A DNA stretch of 57,056 bases from Ruminococcaceae bacterium P7 (GTDB lineage Bacteria; Bacillota; Clostridia; Oscillospirales; Acutalibacteraceae), in NCBI GenBank assembly GCA_900100595.1, contig FMUA01000018.1, positions 1 through 57,056 on the forward strand. Reading direction: 5' to 3'. The notes under the pieces are model-generated. The model did not search any database and was not told the origin of the DNA. It saw nothing but the letters and a program-made list of their open reading frames with translations. The position numbers were made by a program, and so were the translations under genes. The stretch's first letter is position 1; every line of letters starts with the position of its first letter. Shown here one piece after another: positions 6,134 through 13,740 of the stretch.

Positions 6134-7320
6134 TCACCCCGTCTTTCTATTCCCTCCCAGCAACAGCTCGAGCGTATTCGCCGCCTGCCTTTCCGCCTGC
6201 TCAACGGCGTGGACGTAGCGGTTGGTGGTTTTGAGCTGGGTGTGGCCGAGGCGGGCTGCTACGTTTTTGATATTGGTGCCGTTGCTCAGCAGCAGCGTCG
6301 CTGAGGTGTGGCGCAGGGCGTGCAATTTGCGGTGCGGCAAGTCATTGCGCTTTTGAAACTTCGAGAACCACTGTGTCGGCGTAGTCGGGTACATCGGCTT
6401 GCCGTCCGCCTGAATGAAAATCCAGTCGTCTCCGTGCCACGCGTCACCGAGTCTGAGCCGCAGCCCTGTCTGTTCCGCGCGGTAACATTTGAGCATGGAA
6501 ATGCAGTACGCAGGCAGCATGATCCTCCTGCTTTTGCCCGTCTTAGTGGATTTGCTCCTGACCTCCTTGTCCCCTGTCAGCTTATAATTGCTGCGGCTGA
6601 TGGTGAGAACACCGGTTGTAAAGTCGATGTCGCTCCATTTCAGCCCCATGAGTTCACCGCGGCGGCACCCCGTATTCAGCGCCATATGAATAAGCAGGCG
6701 AAACATCAGCGGCTCGTCCTCAAGCGCTTGGAGCAAATCGTCGAGCTCCTGTTCGGTAAAGATTTCCGTTTGCTCCTCCTCGAGCTTCGGCAGGGTGATA
6801 CGCTCACGTTCGGCGGGATTGACGCCGATTAATTCGAGCTTGTAGGCGCTTTTCATCAGCGAGCAAATCATCGTATAGTAACGGCGAACAGTCGAGGGCG
6901 ATAGCTTTCCGGGCTTTCCGTCGAGGTGTGTGTCGCGCTTTGAAAGGTCGTCGATGAAGCGCTGAATGTGAACCGGGCGGATGTCCCTGAGCTTTAAATG
7001 CCCGAGCGGCGGAATAATGCCGAGATCGATAATATGCGTGTAGCGCTCGTAAACATAGGGCGACAGACGTTGCTTGGCGGTCTCGAGATACTAGGCACAA
7101 AATCGGCGAGCTTGAGCCTTCCGTCAGAGCTGACTTGACCGTTGCGCACCTGCTCCTCAAACAAAACCGCCTGCCGCTGCACCTCTTTTTGAATCTGGCG
7201 TTCCGTCATGTTCGCCTCGGGCTTGTATGTCATTGTTCGGCGGATTTGCCTGCCGTTTTGGTCATAACCACAGGATACCGCAACGAAGTAACTGTCTTTT
7301 CGTTTTGTGATTGATGCCAT
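6134..7320 (-). pseudogene. int: tyrosine integrase, inactivated by a frameshift
   Basis: The gene starts at ATG 7320 behind AAGGAGGCG. The N-terminal part (MASITKRKDSYFVAVSCGYD) is the AP2-like DNA-binding domain of Tn916-type integrases. Near 7091-7095 one base is missing: the frame with KLADFVP stops matching and the next frame continues with YLETAKQRLSPYVYERYTH. The SAM-like core domain and catalytic domain then follow with Arg in TGCRRGELMGLKW, the HxxR motif in LHALRHTSATLL, His in LGHTQLKTT and the nucleophile Tyr in NRYVH. All catalytic residues are present, so the loss is recent. No second start rescues the protein. It belongs to the element reaching to about 11.4 kb. Confidence 0.85.
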
Positions 7321-7517
7321 ATTAGCGCCTCCTTGTAATACTAATTCCTGATAGAAAGTAGACTTGGATTTGCGAGGGTATTTTTCGCTAGACGAGGCGA
7401 AGGACGCCGCAAGGCTGACGCCATGCAAGGACGACAACGAAGTATTGCGGAAAATAGACCGCAAAGGCTGTCCACTTTTTATTAGGTATTAGTATAAGCT
7501 CTATATTCGCTCTGTTC

Positions 7518-7566
7518 GGGCAGGATTGCAAGTTTTTTACTCGTAGAAATCCCGCCCGTTTTTTTG
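7518..7566 (+). terminator. possible rho-independent terminator
   Basis: GGGCAGGATT (7518-7527) pairs with AATCCCGCCC (7548-7557), nine of ten bases, followed by GTTTTTTTG. No plus-strand gene precedes it, so it may end an antisense transcript or be a structural part of the element. It lies in the gene-free stretch 7321-7806. Confidence 0.4.
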
Positions 7567-7670
7567 TGTATGATTATTGGGGTTATTACCCCTTTGAAAA
7601 CGCGTTTTTTGCACACGGTACCCTGCGCCGCTGTCCGTAATAGGAAACGTGGGGATTATCAGCCCCCTCG

Positions 7671-7806
7671 TATTGTCCGCTATTGTCACGTGTCCCTAAG
7701 GTAAGCGAATGATTTTTTTATGTATATATAGTACATCAATGAGTAACCATCACAAATGACGACAATATCGACATACCCGTGTGACGCGTGACAATACGGG
7801 ACAATA
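7671..7806. other. candidate iteron-type replication origin
   Basis: The 7-mer GACAATA occurs five times in 136 bases: on the minus strand at 7671-7677 and 7681-7687, and on the plus strand at 7761-7767, 7790-7796 and 7800-7806. Both pairs have 10-base spacing and form a larger inverted repeat. They flank an AT-rich core (7707-7740, TTTTTTTATGTATATATAG). The array touches the stop codon of the primase-helicase gene. Two iteron sets around an AT-rich region beside the initiator gene is the layout of SaPI/PICI origins. Function is inferred. Confidence 0.55.
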
Positions 7807-10266
7807 CTATGTTTCGGGTTCATATAACATTGGATTGACAAGGTAATCCGCGCCCTTTGGCTTCTTGAACCCCTCCGCTGCCTTGACGTCCTCCCACAGA
7901 AAGCCGCGGTCGACCAGGACATCCAGCGCCGGCTGCACCTCACCGGCTGTCCTGAACCGGCGGCACAACCTCATCACATCTCTGCGCGTGAACTTTTCGA
8001 GCCTGCGTTTGGTCACGGCATTCAGAATGTATTTCGCGTTTTCGGTCACTTCGTCCGCGCCCATCAGATCATACGCCGCCTTGGCGTGCTGAATGAAGTA
8101 GCTGCCCAGCGTGATAGCGTTCTGCATGATCGCGGCGCTTGTGACGAGCGGCTGCGGGTCATCGAAGGAAATTCCTTCCAACCTCGGCTTGTCCGCTCTT
8201 GTGAGTACCCCCGCAAGCCTTAGCACGTTGCCGACTAATTTGCCTGCCCAGTCGGAAATGTCGGCGTACTCGCCGCGCAGCTTCGGCTCAAGGCTCACGG
8301 AGAAATCCTCGAGCAATGTGAGCGCCTCGGGACTGAGCGTGATAAGCTCCGGCTCGTCCTTTTCCTCGTCCAGCATATCCGCGATGATCTCGCGGTAGCG
8401 CTGCTTCGCTTCATACGGTATCGGCTCGGTACTGAACCGCCTTTTTCCCACCAGTGAACGCGGGATACAATACAAAAACCTCGCCGTCAGCCCGCGCCCC
8501 CGAAACGTGCCGTTGCTCATCATGCCCGCTATCACGTTCGGCTGCACGGTCAGCAAAATCGTCAGCGCCGGGTCTTTGATACTCTCGCTCGGTCTGCCGA
8601 TGCGGTCAACGCGGATCGTGTCGCCCGAATAGGCTTTGAGAAAAACGTCGATGTTCACGCTCTTGGAATACAGACCCGCCAGCAAATCGAAAATGCCTCC
8701 CTCGGAGGAGAGGATCGCCGTTCTGCCGCTCTCGCTCAGCGACGAGCTGAGCTTTTCGGTGGTGATATCGTCCACATATAGCTTGAGCGGCTGCATGACC
8801 TTGAAATCCGCGATCTCACTTGCGAGGTTCAGAAAGTCCTCCTCCTTCACGTCCTGCTTCTTTGCCATTTTGCTTTCCATCGCCTTTTGCTCCTGCTCCA
8901 GCACGCGCAGCTTCATCTTGCTCTTTTCGATCAGCGGTGCGCGGCGCTTGTTTTCCTCGGCTTCATAGGCGGTGATCGGATTTGCCACTGCGCTGATGAC
9001 AGCCGATTTTCTCTCGCTCGGCTCGGCGATGGACACCACATAGAGGTTCAGCGGCTCGACCCAGTCGGGCTTGCCTTGGATTTTATAGCGTCCCTGCACG
9101 CACAGCGCCAGCGCCGCCAGCACCGAGCACGCGCACATATCCACGGGGGTCTGGGTGCTCTCGGCAAGTCCGAGGACATAGTCCTTCACCGTATCGGGCA
9201 GGGTACCGACCGGGAACGGCGGCAGGTTCGGCTCGTCAAACGATACGGGGGATTCCCATTTAGGGCAACGTGACGTTGCATCCAATCCGCCTTTGGAGGC
9301 ATTCGCATTATCGGCAGTGTCGGATAAACGGCGGGTCATAACATGGTTTTCGTTGTACTGCTTTTCATATTCCTCGGGTGGTATGTAATTCTCCGAGGCT
9401 GCGATTTTGCCGTAAAACTTCTCCGCGCTTTTCCAGATCGTTTCGATCTCTTTGATATCAAGCGGCGGTTCACAGCGGTCGCAGGCTTTCCTATACTCAT
9501 CGAGCGCCCTGCCGTCGCTGTTCCCGTAGCGTTTCAGCAGCTTGCCCGCGATATGTGAGAGCGTGGCGTTGCGGCTGCCTTCGGGTATCATTTCGCCGTG
9601 GTTCGGCTGTGCCGCGTTGTTTTGGCTGTCTTGGACTGTCTTATCGGTTAGCTCCAAAAGCGGCTCACAGCCGTTGTTATTCAAAGGAGGGACTGTATGA
9701 AACGTCACATTGCCCCACATTTCCTCCTCATCGAGAAATTCTTTGATCGTCATACTCCCCTCGTGAAAGTACGCCTTCGCCTCCCTGTTGCCGAAATAGA
9801 ACCGCCCTGCGTCGAGCGCTTTTTCATCGAATACGGGCAGATAATGCTGCACCCGTTTCAGCAGCGCCGCATACTCCTCCGCCGAGCTTATCCTCTCGAT
9901 CGGAAAGAGGATATGGAACCTCGGTCGGGGCGATCTTGACCCCTTCTGCTTCATATGGTTGCGGCTCGTGTAAGCGACGAAACTGACCTCGCCGAATATT
10001 TCGGTCAGCTTTCGGAGCGTCAGCCAGTCGGCTCCGTTGTCGCTGTGGTCGTTGTCGCAGTCGAGCGCCGCCACATTCGCGCCGAGGAAGTTCTTGATCG
10101 AGCGGTAGCCATCCTTGAAGTCGAAGAAAACATGGTCGTTCCGCACGAGCTTTTCAAACGCCTCCGCGTTCTCGGCGACGGCGTTATGCGGATACAGGCA
10201 GTTTTGCGCGTTCTGGTAAGCGTTGGAACAGTGGATATCAATCCGCACCTTGCGCCACCCCACCAT
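7807..10266 (-). CDS. primase-helicase replication protein (AEP-like + PriCT + DUF3987)
   Basis: A 819-residue protein. Residues about 1-190 resemble an archaeo-eukaryotic-type primase with an acidic motif (VAALDCDNDHSD) and an sxH-type motif (RPRFHILFPI). Residues about 225-300 fit a PriCT-1 primase C-terminal domain (EGSRNATLSHIAGKLLKRYG, IETIWKSAEKFYG). The rest is a DUF3987 helicase-type ATPase with a Walker A-like AEPSERKSAV, Walker B-like LYVDDITTE and the sensor region TAILSSEGGIFD. Such fusions initiate and drive replication of integrative elements, plasmids and phage satellites. Its start overlaps the upstream HTH gene by 29 bases and its stop abuts the iteron array at 7671-7806, which supports an initiator role. 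Product acts in the cytoplasm on its own origin. Confidence 0.85.
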   Translation of the reverse strand: MVGWRKVRIDIHCSNAYQNAQNCLYPHNAVAENAEAFEKLVRNDHVFFDFKDGYRSIKNFLGANVAALDCDNDHSDNGADWLTLRKLTEIFGEVSFVAYTSRNHMKQKGSRSPRPRFHILFPIERISSAEEYAALLKRVQHYLPVFDEKALDAGRFYFGNREAKAYFHEGSMTIKEFLDEEEMWGNVTFHTVPPLNNNGCEPLLELTDKTVQDSQNNAAQPNHGEMIPEGSRNATLSHIAGKLLKRYGNSDGRALDEYRKACDRCEPPLDIKEIETIWKSAEKFYGKIAASENYIPPEEYEKQYNENHVMTRRLSDTADNANASKGGLDATSRCPKWESPVSFDEPNLPPFPVGTLPDTVKDYVLGLAESTQTPVDMCACSVLAALALCVQGRYKIQGKPDWVEPLNLYVVSIAEPSERKSAVISAVANPITAYEAEENKRRAPLIEKSKMKLRVLEQEQKAMESKMAKKQDVKEEDFLNLASEIADFKVMQPLKLYVDDITTEKLSSSLSESGRTAILSSEGGIFDLLAGLYSKSVNIDVFLKAYSGDTIRVDRIGRPSESIKDPALTILLTVQPNVIAGMMSNGTFRGRGLTARFLYCIPRSLVGKRRFSTEPIPYEAKQRYREIIADMLDEEKDEPELITLSPEALTLLEDFSVSLEPKLRGEYADISDWAGKLVGNVLRLAGVLTRADKPRLEGISFDDPQPLVTSAAIMQNAITLGSYFIQHAKAAYDLMGADEVTENAKYILNAVTKRRLEKFTRRDVMRLCRRFRTAGEVQPALDVLVDRGFLWEDVKAAEGFKKPKGADYLVNPMLYEPET

Positions 10267-10513
10267 ACACCTCTTCGCACGGCTGCGCTAAATAGTCCAG
10301 CAGCAGGTCGAGGTTGATCAGGTACTTCTTGCCCGCCTTGATTTTCGGCAGCTTGCCGCTCAGCACGAGCCTGCGGATATGGTACTCCGTCACGGCGGTG
10401 CTCGGGTCGAGCTGTTTCAGCTCCTGCGCCGCCTCATGCACGGTTCTCATGCGCGGGATTTTGCGGACGGTCTGTTGGCTGTTGTTAAGGCTGATATCGT
10501 TTAATATTTTCAT
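10238..10513 (-). CDS. excisionase-like HTH_17 protein
   Basis: A 91-residue protein. The ATG at 10513 has AAGGAAAGAAT upstream; an upstream in-frame start lacks a site. The middle (MRTVHEAAQELKQLDPSTAV, EYHIRRLVLSGKLPKIKAGKKY, INLDLLLDYL) is a winged-helix MerR/excisionase DNA-binding domain. In small integrative elements proteins of this kind direct excision or regulate the replication gene. It is translationally coupled to the primase-helicase downstream (29-base overlap) and divergent from the XRE repressor. Confidence 0.75.
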   Translation of the reverse strand: MKILNDISLNNSQQTVRKIPRMRTVHEAAQELKQLDPSTAVTEYHIRRLVLSGKLPKIKAGKKYLINLDLLLDYLAQPCEEVYGGVAQGAD

Positions 10514-10542
10514 ATATTCTTTCCTTCCTTTCTCAATATCTC

Positions 10543-10571
10543 TTGACAAGCGGCTGCTTTTCGGCTAAAAT
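10543..10571 (+). promoter_or_regulatory. promoter of the element repressor gene
   Basis: TTGACA (10543-10548), 17 bases, TAAAAT (10566-10571) on the plus strand. The repressor ATG is about 110 bases downstream. Confidence 0.75.
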
Positions 10572-10588
10572 AGTAATCGAAAGTAACT

Positions 10589-10652
10589 TGTCACAATTTA
10601 ATTATAATTGTGACAGAATTAATTTACAAGAGTTTTAGGGCAAGTTGTGACA
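10589..10652. promoter_or_regulatory. repressor operator: inverted repeat plus a third half-site
   Basis: TGTCACAATT (10589-10598) and AATTGTGACA (10606-10615) form a perfect inverted repeat with a 7-base spacer. A further TTGTGACA lies at 10645-10652. They lie between two divergent genes, one of which encodes an XRE repressor, as in lysogeny control regions. Confidence 0.65.
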
Positions 10653-10682
10653 AACTCGCAACGGGAGAAAGGATGGGAACAT

Positions 10683-11330
10683 ATGTGTGACAAAATGAAT
10701 ATTACCGTAGAACGCTTGCGCACTCTGATTGACGAAACCGAGCTGCCGAGGCAGGCGATCGCCGACGAAATGGGCTGCGACGTTTCGACCATCACCAAGC
10801 ACTACAACGGCACGCGCAACCTGACAACAGACTTCATCGTCATGTACGCGCGGTATTTTAACGTATCCGCCGACTGGCTCCTGGGCTTGTCGGAGGTCAG
10901 GACGGTGTCGCCCGACACGGCGATGATTTGCCGGGTCACGGGGCTTGACGACAAAGCGGTGCAGACGCTCAGCGCCATCAACGACCCGACGAATTTTGAA
11001 AGTCCCAAGGAGATCATCGGAACGCTCAACTACATACTCGGCGAGCTGGACTATCGGCAGCAGGAGGACGGTTATTCCTGCAACGGTCAGTCGGTGCTGC
11101 TGCGGCTGGCGGAGTACTTAATGAACAGAGGCGAGGAAGCGCAGGTCGTCCATGTGTTTTCCAACGGCACGATATTCAACGACCTCGAAGCAGCGGAAAA
11201 GGCAATTCCCCGCGGCAGGAACATCTCGGGAAAGCCCATGCTGGCGCACGAGATACTCGACAATTATATGCTCTCGGCACTGACCGACGCGGTCAGGAAC
11301 GCCAAAGAGCAGTTGGAGGGCAAGGCATAA
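10683..11330 (+). CDS. XRE-family repressor of the integrative element
   Basis: A 215-residue protein. Start chosen at ATG 10683 behind GAAAGGATGG; an in-frame upstream ATG has no such site. Residues 1-70 are a helix-turn-helix (LPRQAIADEMGCDVSTITKHY, DFIVMYARYFNVSADWLLGLS). The longer C-terminal part (FESPKEIIGTLNYILGELD, LLRLAEYLMNRGEEAQVV) is of the kind found in phage-like repressors of Firmicutes, without a visible LexA-type Ser-Lys protease motif. It likely holds the divergent excisionase/replication genes in check by binding the TTGTGACA sites. A terminator follows at 11408. Confidence 0.75.
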   Translation: MCDKMNITVERLRTLIDETELPRQAIADEMGCDVSTITKHYNGTRNLTTDFIVMYARYFNVSADWLLGLSEVRTVSPDTAMICRVTGLDDKAVQTLSAINDPTNFESPKEIIGTLNYILGELDYRQQEDGYSCNGQSVLLRLAEYLMNRGEEAQVVHVFSNGTIFNDLEAAEKAIPRGRNISGKPMLAHEILDNYMLSALTDAVRNAKEQLEGKA

Positions 11331-12013
11331 TGGCTTCGGTTCGCAAACGCGGCAAACACCTTTGAAACCTTGCTGAACGCAAACCAAAACAGAGCGGCAT
11401 AAAGATAACGGCTGTACCTCGCAGAAGGGGTGCAGCCGTTTTGGTTGACGTACTTGCCAACAAGCGCGTTCAGCTTTTCAATCTTCGGCACACCCTCGAT
11501 ATGAAGGGCGTTGATTTCATCAATAAGGCTTTTCTTGAATGCTTCAAACTGTCCGTTGTCACTGAACTCTTCATATCTTTTCCAGTAATCGAGCTTGGGC
11601 AGCATTTCTTTCATATACGCGCGTGCCTGTTCTTCGGAAAAACCTTTCTTGACCATGTGAGGGATGCAGATGTTTATCAACTCATCCATATCGCTGTAAG
11701 TATACTCGCCGTCGGCATAGCACCATTTGCAGTAATCCTCATTCAGCGTTCCATCCTGGTTTTTTCCGATTAGTTCATCTTGGAGCGGCATGCCGCAGCA
11801 CTGACAGACAAGTTGACGCGGCGCGCCGAGCAGCGTGTTGATCGAAACGCCGAAAAGCTCCGACAGCAGCTTCAGGGTTTCGGTATTTGGTACGGTTTCG
11901 CCGTTCTCCCAGCGGGATACCGCCTGACGGGTCACAAAAACCTTTTCGGCAAGCTCATCCTGTGACATTCCGTTCTTTGTCCTGAGTTCATAAATTACTT
12001 CCTTTGTGTTCAT
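11264..12013 (-). CDS. XRE regulator with zinc-ribbon domain, C-terminus replaced
   Basis: A 249-codon frame. Residues 1-60 are an XRE domain (GMSQDELAEKVFVTRQAVSR). Residues about 68-100 carry a CQCCGMPL...DYCKWCYADG zinc-ribbon, followed by a helical region (ICIPHMVKKGFSEEQARAYM, WKRYEEFSDNGQFEAFKKSL, IEKLNALVGKYVN). This pair of domains is a known Firmicutes regulator type. After VGKYVN (about residue 190) the frame runs through a terminator hairpin and sequence that does not look like this family, so the native end is probably lost at the element edge near 11445. The protein may still be made in altered form. Confidence 0.7.
   Translation of the reverse strand: MNTKEVIYELRTKNGMSQDELAEKVFVTRQAVSRWENGETVPNTETLKLLSELFGVSINTLLGAPRQLVCQCCGMPLQDELIGKNQDGTLNEDYCKWCYADGEYTYSDMDELINICIPHMVKKGFSEEQARAYMKEMLPKLDYWKRYEEFSDNGQFEAFKKSLIDEINALHIEGVPKIEKLNALVGKYVNQNGCTPSARYSRYLYAALFWFAFSKVSKVFAAFANRSHYALPSNCSLAFLTASVSAESI
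11408..11443 (+). terminator. terminator at the right edge of the integrative element
   Basis: AACGGCTG (11408-11415) pairs with CAGCCGTT (11434-11441), followed by TTTT. It also sits inside the 3' end of the converging XRE/zinc-ribbon frame, marking the likely element boundary. Confidence 0.65.
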
Positions 12014-12092
12014 ACTAACACCTCCTGATGTAATGATAACATAGAAGCAATGCGATGAAAAGCAACCGATTGTTGCTTATAATTTGATAAAA

Positions 12093-12500
12093 CTATTTGA
12101 TTGTCCAATACCCATCATAGGCAAAACCGGCTTTTCCGATCAGCATATGTTCTGATTTTGTAAAGCCTGCTTTTCGGATCGCTTTGATTCTTTCTACCGC
12201 GAATATCGGAGCTTTGGTCAGAACGCCTTTGCATCCTAACAATTCATACAATTCGGGCGTGATCAGCGAAAAGAGTTCATCGTTCTCGATGGCAGTTTTA
12301 ATCATCTCCCGAACGATCGGCCAGAGATACGCTGTCAGCGCCTTATCGTCGCTCAAGGGCGTCAGTTCTGTATTCCCGCTGCGTATTAGCCCCATTTTCA
12401 GATGGTCGATCGACAGATAGGGGTATTTGTATTGTTCCAGCATCCTTTGTGCGAGAAGCGTTTTCCCGGTGTGGGATGCGCCGGTTATCAGTATAATCAT
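12093..12500 (-). CDS. P-loop ATP-binding protein, apparently chimeric or shortened
   Basis: A 135-residue protein. Residues 1-70 look like a small P-loop kinase (MIILITGASHTGKTLLAQRM, PYLSIDHLKMGLIRSGNT, ALTAYLWPIVREMIKTAIEN). Known relatives are longer and continue with a further Walker B and lid region. Here the sequence switches after IKTAIEN to a different-looking part (LYELLGCKGVLTKAPIFAVE, IRKAGFTKSEHMLIGKAGF, YDGYWTIK) that reads like the tail of another protein. An in-frame deletion joining two genes would explain it. Function is uncertain. Confidence 0.5.
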   Translation of the reverse strand: MIILITGASHTGKTLLAQRMLEQYKYPYLSIDHLKMGLIRSGNTELTPLSDDKALTAYLWPIVREMIKTAIENDELFSLITPELYELLGCKGVLTKAPIFAVERIKAIRKAGFTKSEHMLIGKAGFAYDGYWTIK

Positions 12501-12636
12501 ATCTTTCCGTGGCTCTCTTCCTTATTCTTACAGCTTTTTTAACAAACCTCCAAATTGGAATTTGTCAATCTAATTCTTTTTGGTAGTAAACAAACTCCTT
12601 TTTTGGATTGATTTCTTTCGGCATCATTTTACCTCT
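12501..12636. other. intergenic, nothing recognised
   Basis: About 136 AT-rich bases between the P-loop gene and yjdF. No hairpin with a T-run, promoter or small gene stands out. Confidence 0.4.
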
Positions 12637-13071
12637 CTAATGTCCTCTATGTTTTTCTTTGCGCTTTTGCTGTTTTAGTTCGAATTGCCGCTGTTTTTCG
12701 GCTTCTCTTTGCTCGCGGGTCGTTCGTTTGCGCTCAGTTTTGTTTTCCTCATATTGCTTTTGCAGCGCCTGCTGTGACTTTGTGCCGATACCCGAAGATT
12801 CCATCTGTTTTCGCGCGTTCCGCTGACGGCGTTTGGGGTTGTCGGCGTTTTGCTTTTGCTCCGCCTTGACCGGTGCGGAGAATTGCAGTCTGCGGTAGTT
12901 CGAAAGAATGAACTCCCAGACCTGAGCGTCGGTCGGCTCCGCGCCGAAGGTGACCTTGCATACGGACAGCTTACCGCCGTCAAGCTTCTCAAACACGCCT
13001 ACCCAAAACGGCTCGTCAAAATATATCGTTAGCTTAGATTCAACCGACCGTTCCATTGACGATTTCTGCAT
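12637..13071 (-). CDS. yjdF: YjdF family protein (DUF2992)
   Basis: A 144-residue protein starting at ATG 13071, with GAGGAG four bases upstream. The N-terminal 70 residues match the YjdF pattern (KLTIYFDEPFWVGVFEKLDG, DAQVWEFILSNYRRLQFS); the rest is a highly basic Lys/Arg/Gln-rich tail (RRQRNARKQMESSGIGTKSQ, KQQKRKEKHRGH), also typical. In other Firmicutes yjdF is preceded by a riboswitch responding to azaaromatic compounds. Here the gene overlaps the FMN reductase by 32 bases, so no such RNA precedes it directly. The role is unproven; a link to toxic heteroaromatics is suggested from the family. Confidence 0.85.
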   Translation of the reverse strand: MQKSSMERSVESKLTIYFDEPFWVGVFEKLDGGKLSVCKVTFGAEPTDAQVWEFILSNYRRLQFSAPVKAEQKQNADNPKRRQRNARKQMESSGIGTKSQQALQKQYEENKTERKRTTREQREAEKQRQFELKQQKRKEKHRGH

Positions 13072-13726
13072 ACTGCTCCTCGGGTATCATCGGAGAGGTG
13101 ATTTCCTTTAGAAGTTCATCGCTGATGGCGCCGTTCTCAGCGTACTGCATTCCCGCCTTTTTGACAAGCTCCAAGCGTGGGACAGTGACGACAGCTGCTT
13201 CGGGCGCGTTGAACATCGGACTTTCGGGCACGGTGATCATCGTGTGTTCGTTTGGAAAACACCTTGTAAACTGCATGACCGCAGGCTCAAAGTTATGCTT
13301 GCTGTTCGGGAAGCCGCAGCCGCAGATCATCACATATTTCAGGTGGCTGAAATCCGCCTGACCGACGTGTTCATAGCGGTCGCCGACCTTCTGCATCGCC
13401 ATTGATGATAGCGGCAATGTGCGGTCGAGCAGAGCCTTCAACGGCGCGGGCATACCGTAGCAGTAGAGCGGATAGCTCCAAATCAGTAAATCGCTGTCGA
13501 GGATTTCTTCCAAAATACCGCGCATATCGTCGTTGTGGATGCAGTTGCCGCCGTTTCTCATACAGGCAAAACAGCCTGTGCAGTATTCGATATGCTTGTC
13601 AATCGCATGAATGATATGTACTTCGTTTTGCGACACCTCGTTCATCCCGTCCAGAAAGGCGCGGGTGATGTGCATGGTGTCGCTTTTTTCTTTTTTCGGG
13701 CTTCCGTTGATGACTAATATTTTCAT
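13040..13726 (-). CDS. NAD(P)H-dependent FMN reductase family protein
   Basis: A 228-residue flavodoxin-fold protein. Start at ATG 13726, ten bases from AAGGAG; a GTG three codons upstream overlaps that site. FMN-binding motifs are visible: VINGSPKKEKSDTMH for the phosphate loop and IWSYPLYCYGMPAPLKALLDR for the isoalloxazine loop. Two Cys pairs (YCTGCFACMRNGGNC) are present, as in iron-sulfur flavoprotein-type reductases. It would reduce FMN or small electrophiles using NAD(P)H in the cytosol. It lies in the TetR-headed run, 14 bases after the GNAT-kinase gene and overlapping yjdF. Confidence 0.85.
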   Translation of the reverse strand: MKILVINGSPKKEKSDTMHITRAFLDGMNEVSQNEVHIIHAIDKHIEYCTGCFACMRNGGNCIHNDDMRGILEEILDSDLLIWSYPLYCYGMPAPLKALLDRTLPLSSMAMQKVGDRYEHVGQADFSHLKYVMICGCGFPNSKHNFEPAVMQFTRCFPNEHTMITVPESPMFNAPEAAVVTVPRLELVKKAGMQYAENGAISDELLKEITSPMIPEEQYAEIVNGTVG

Positions 13727-13740
13727 TGCCGCCACTCTCC

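Noticed and set aside
7321..7464. N-terminal extension of the integrase frame
   Set aside because: The real start has AAGGAGGCG and the family N-terminus MASITKRKDSY; the upstream part has neither.
12501..13740. yjdF-type riboswitch ahead of the YjdF gene
   Set aside because: The gene overlaps the FMN reductase and no leader space exists; none was recognised at the start of the run either.
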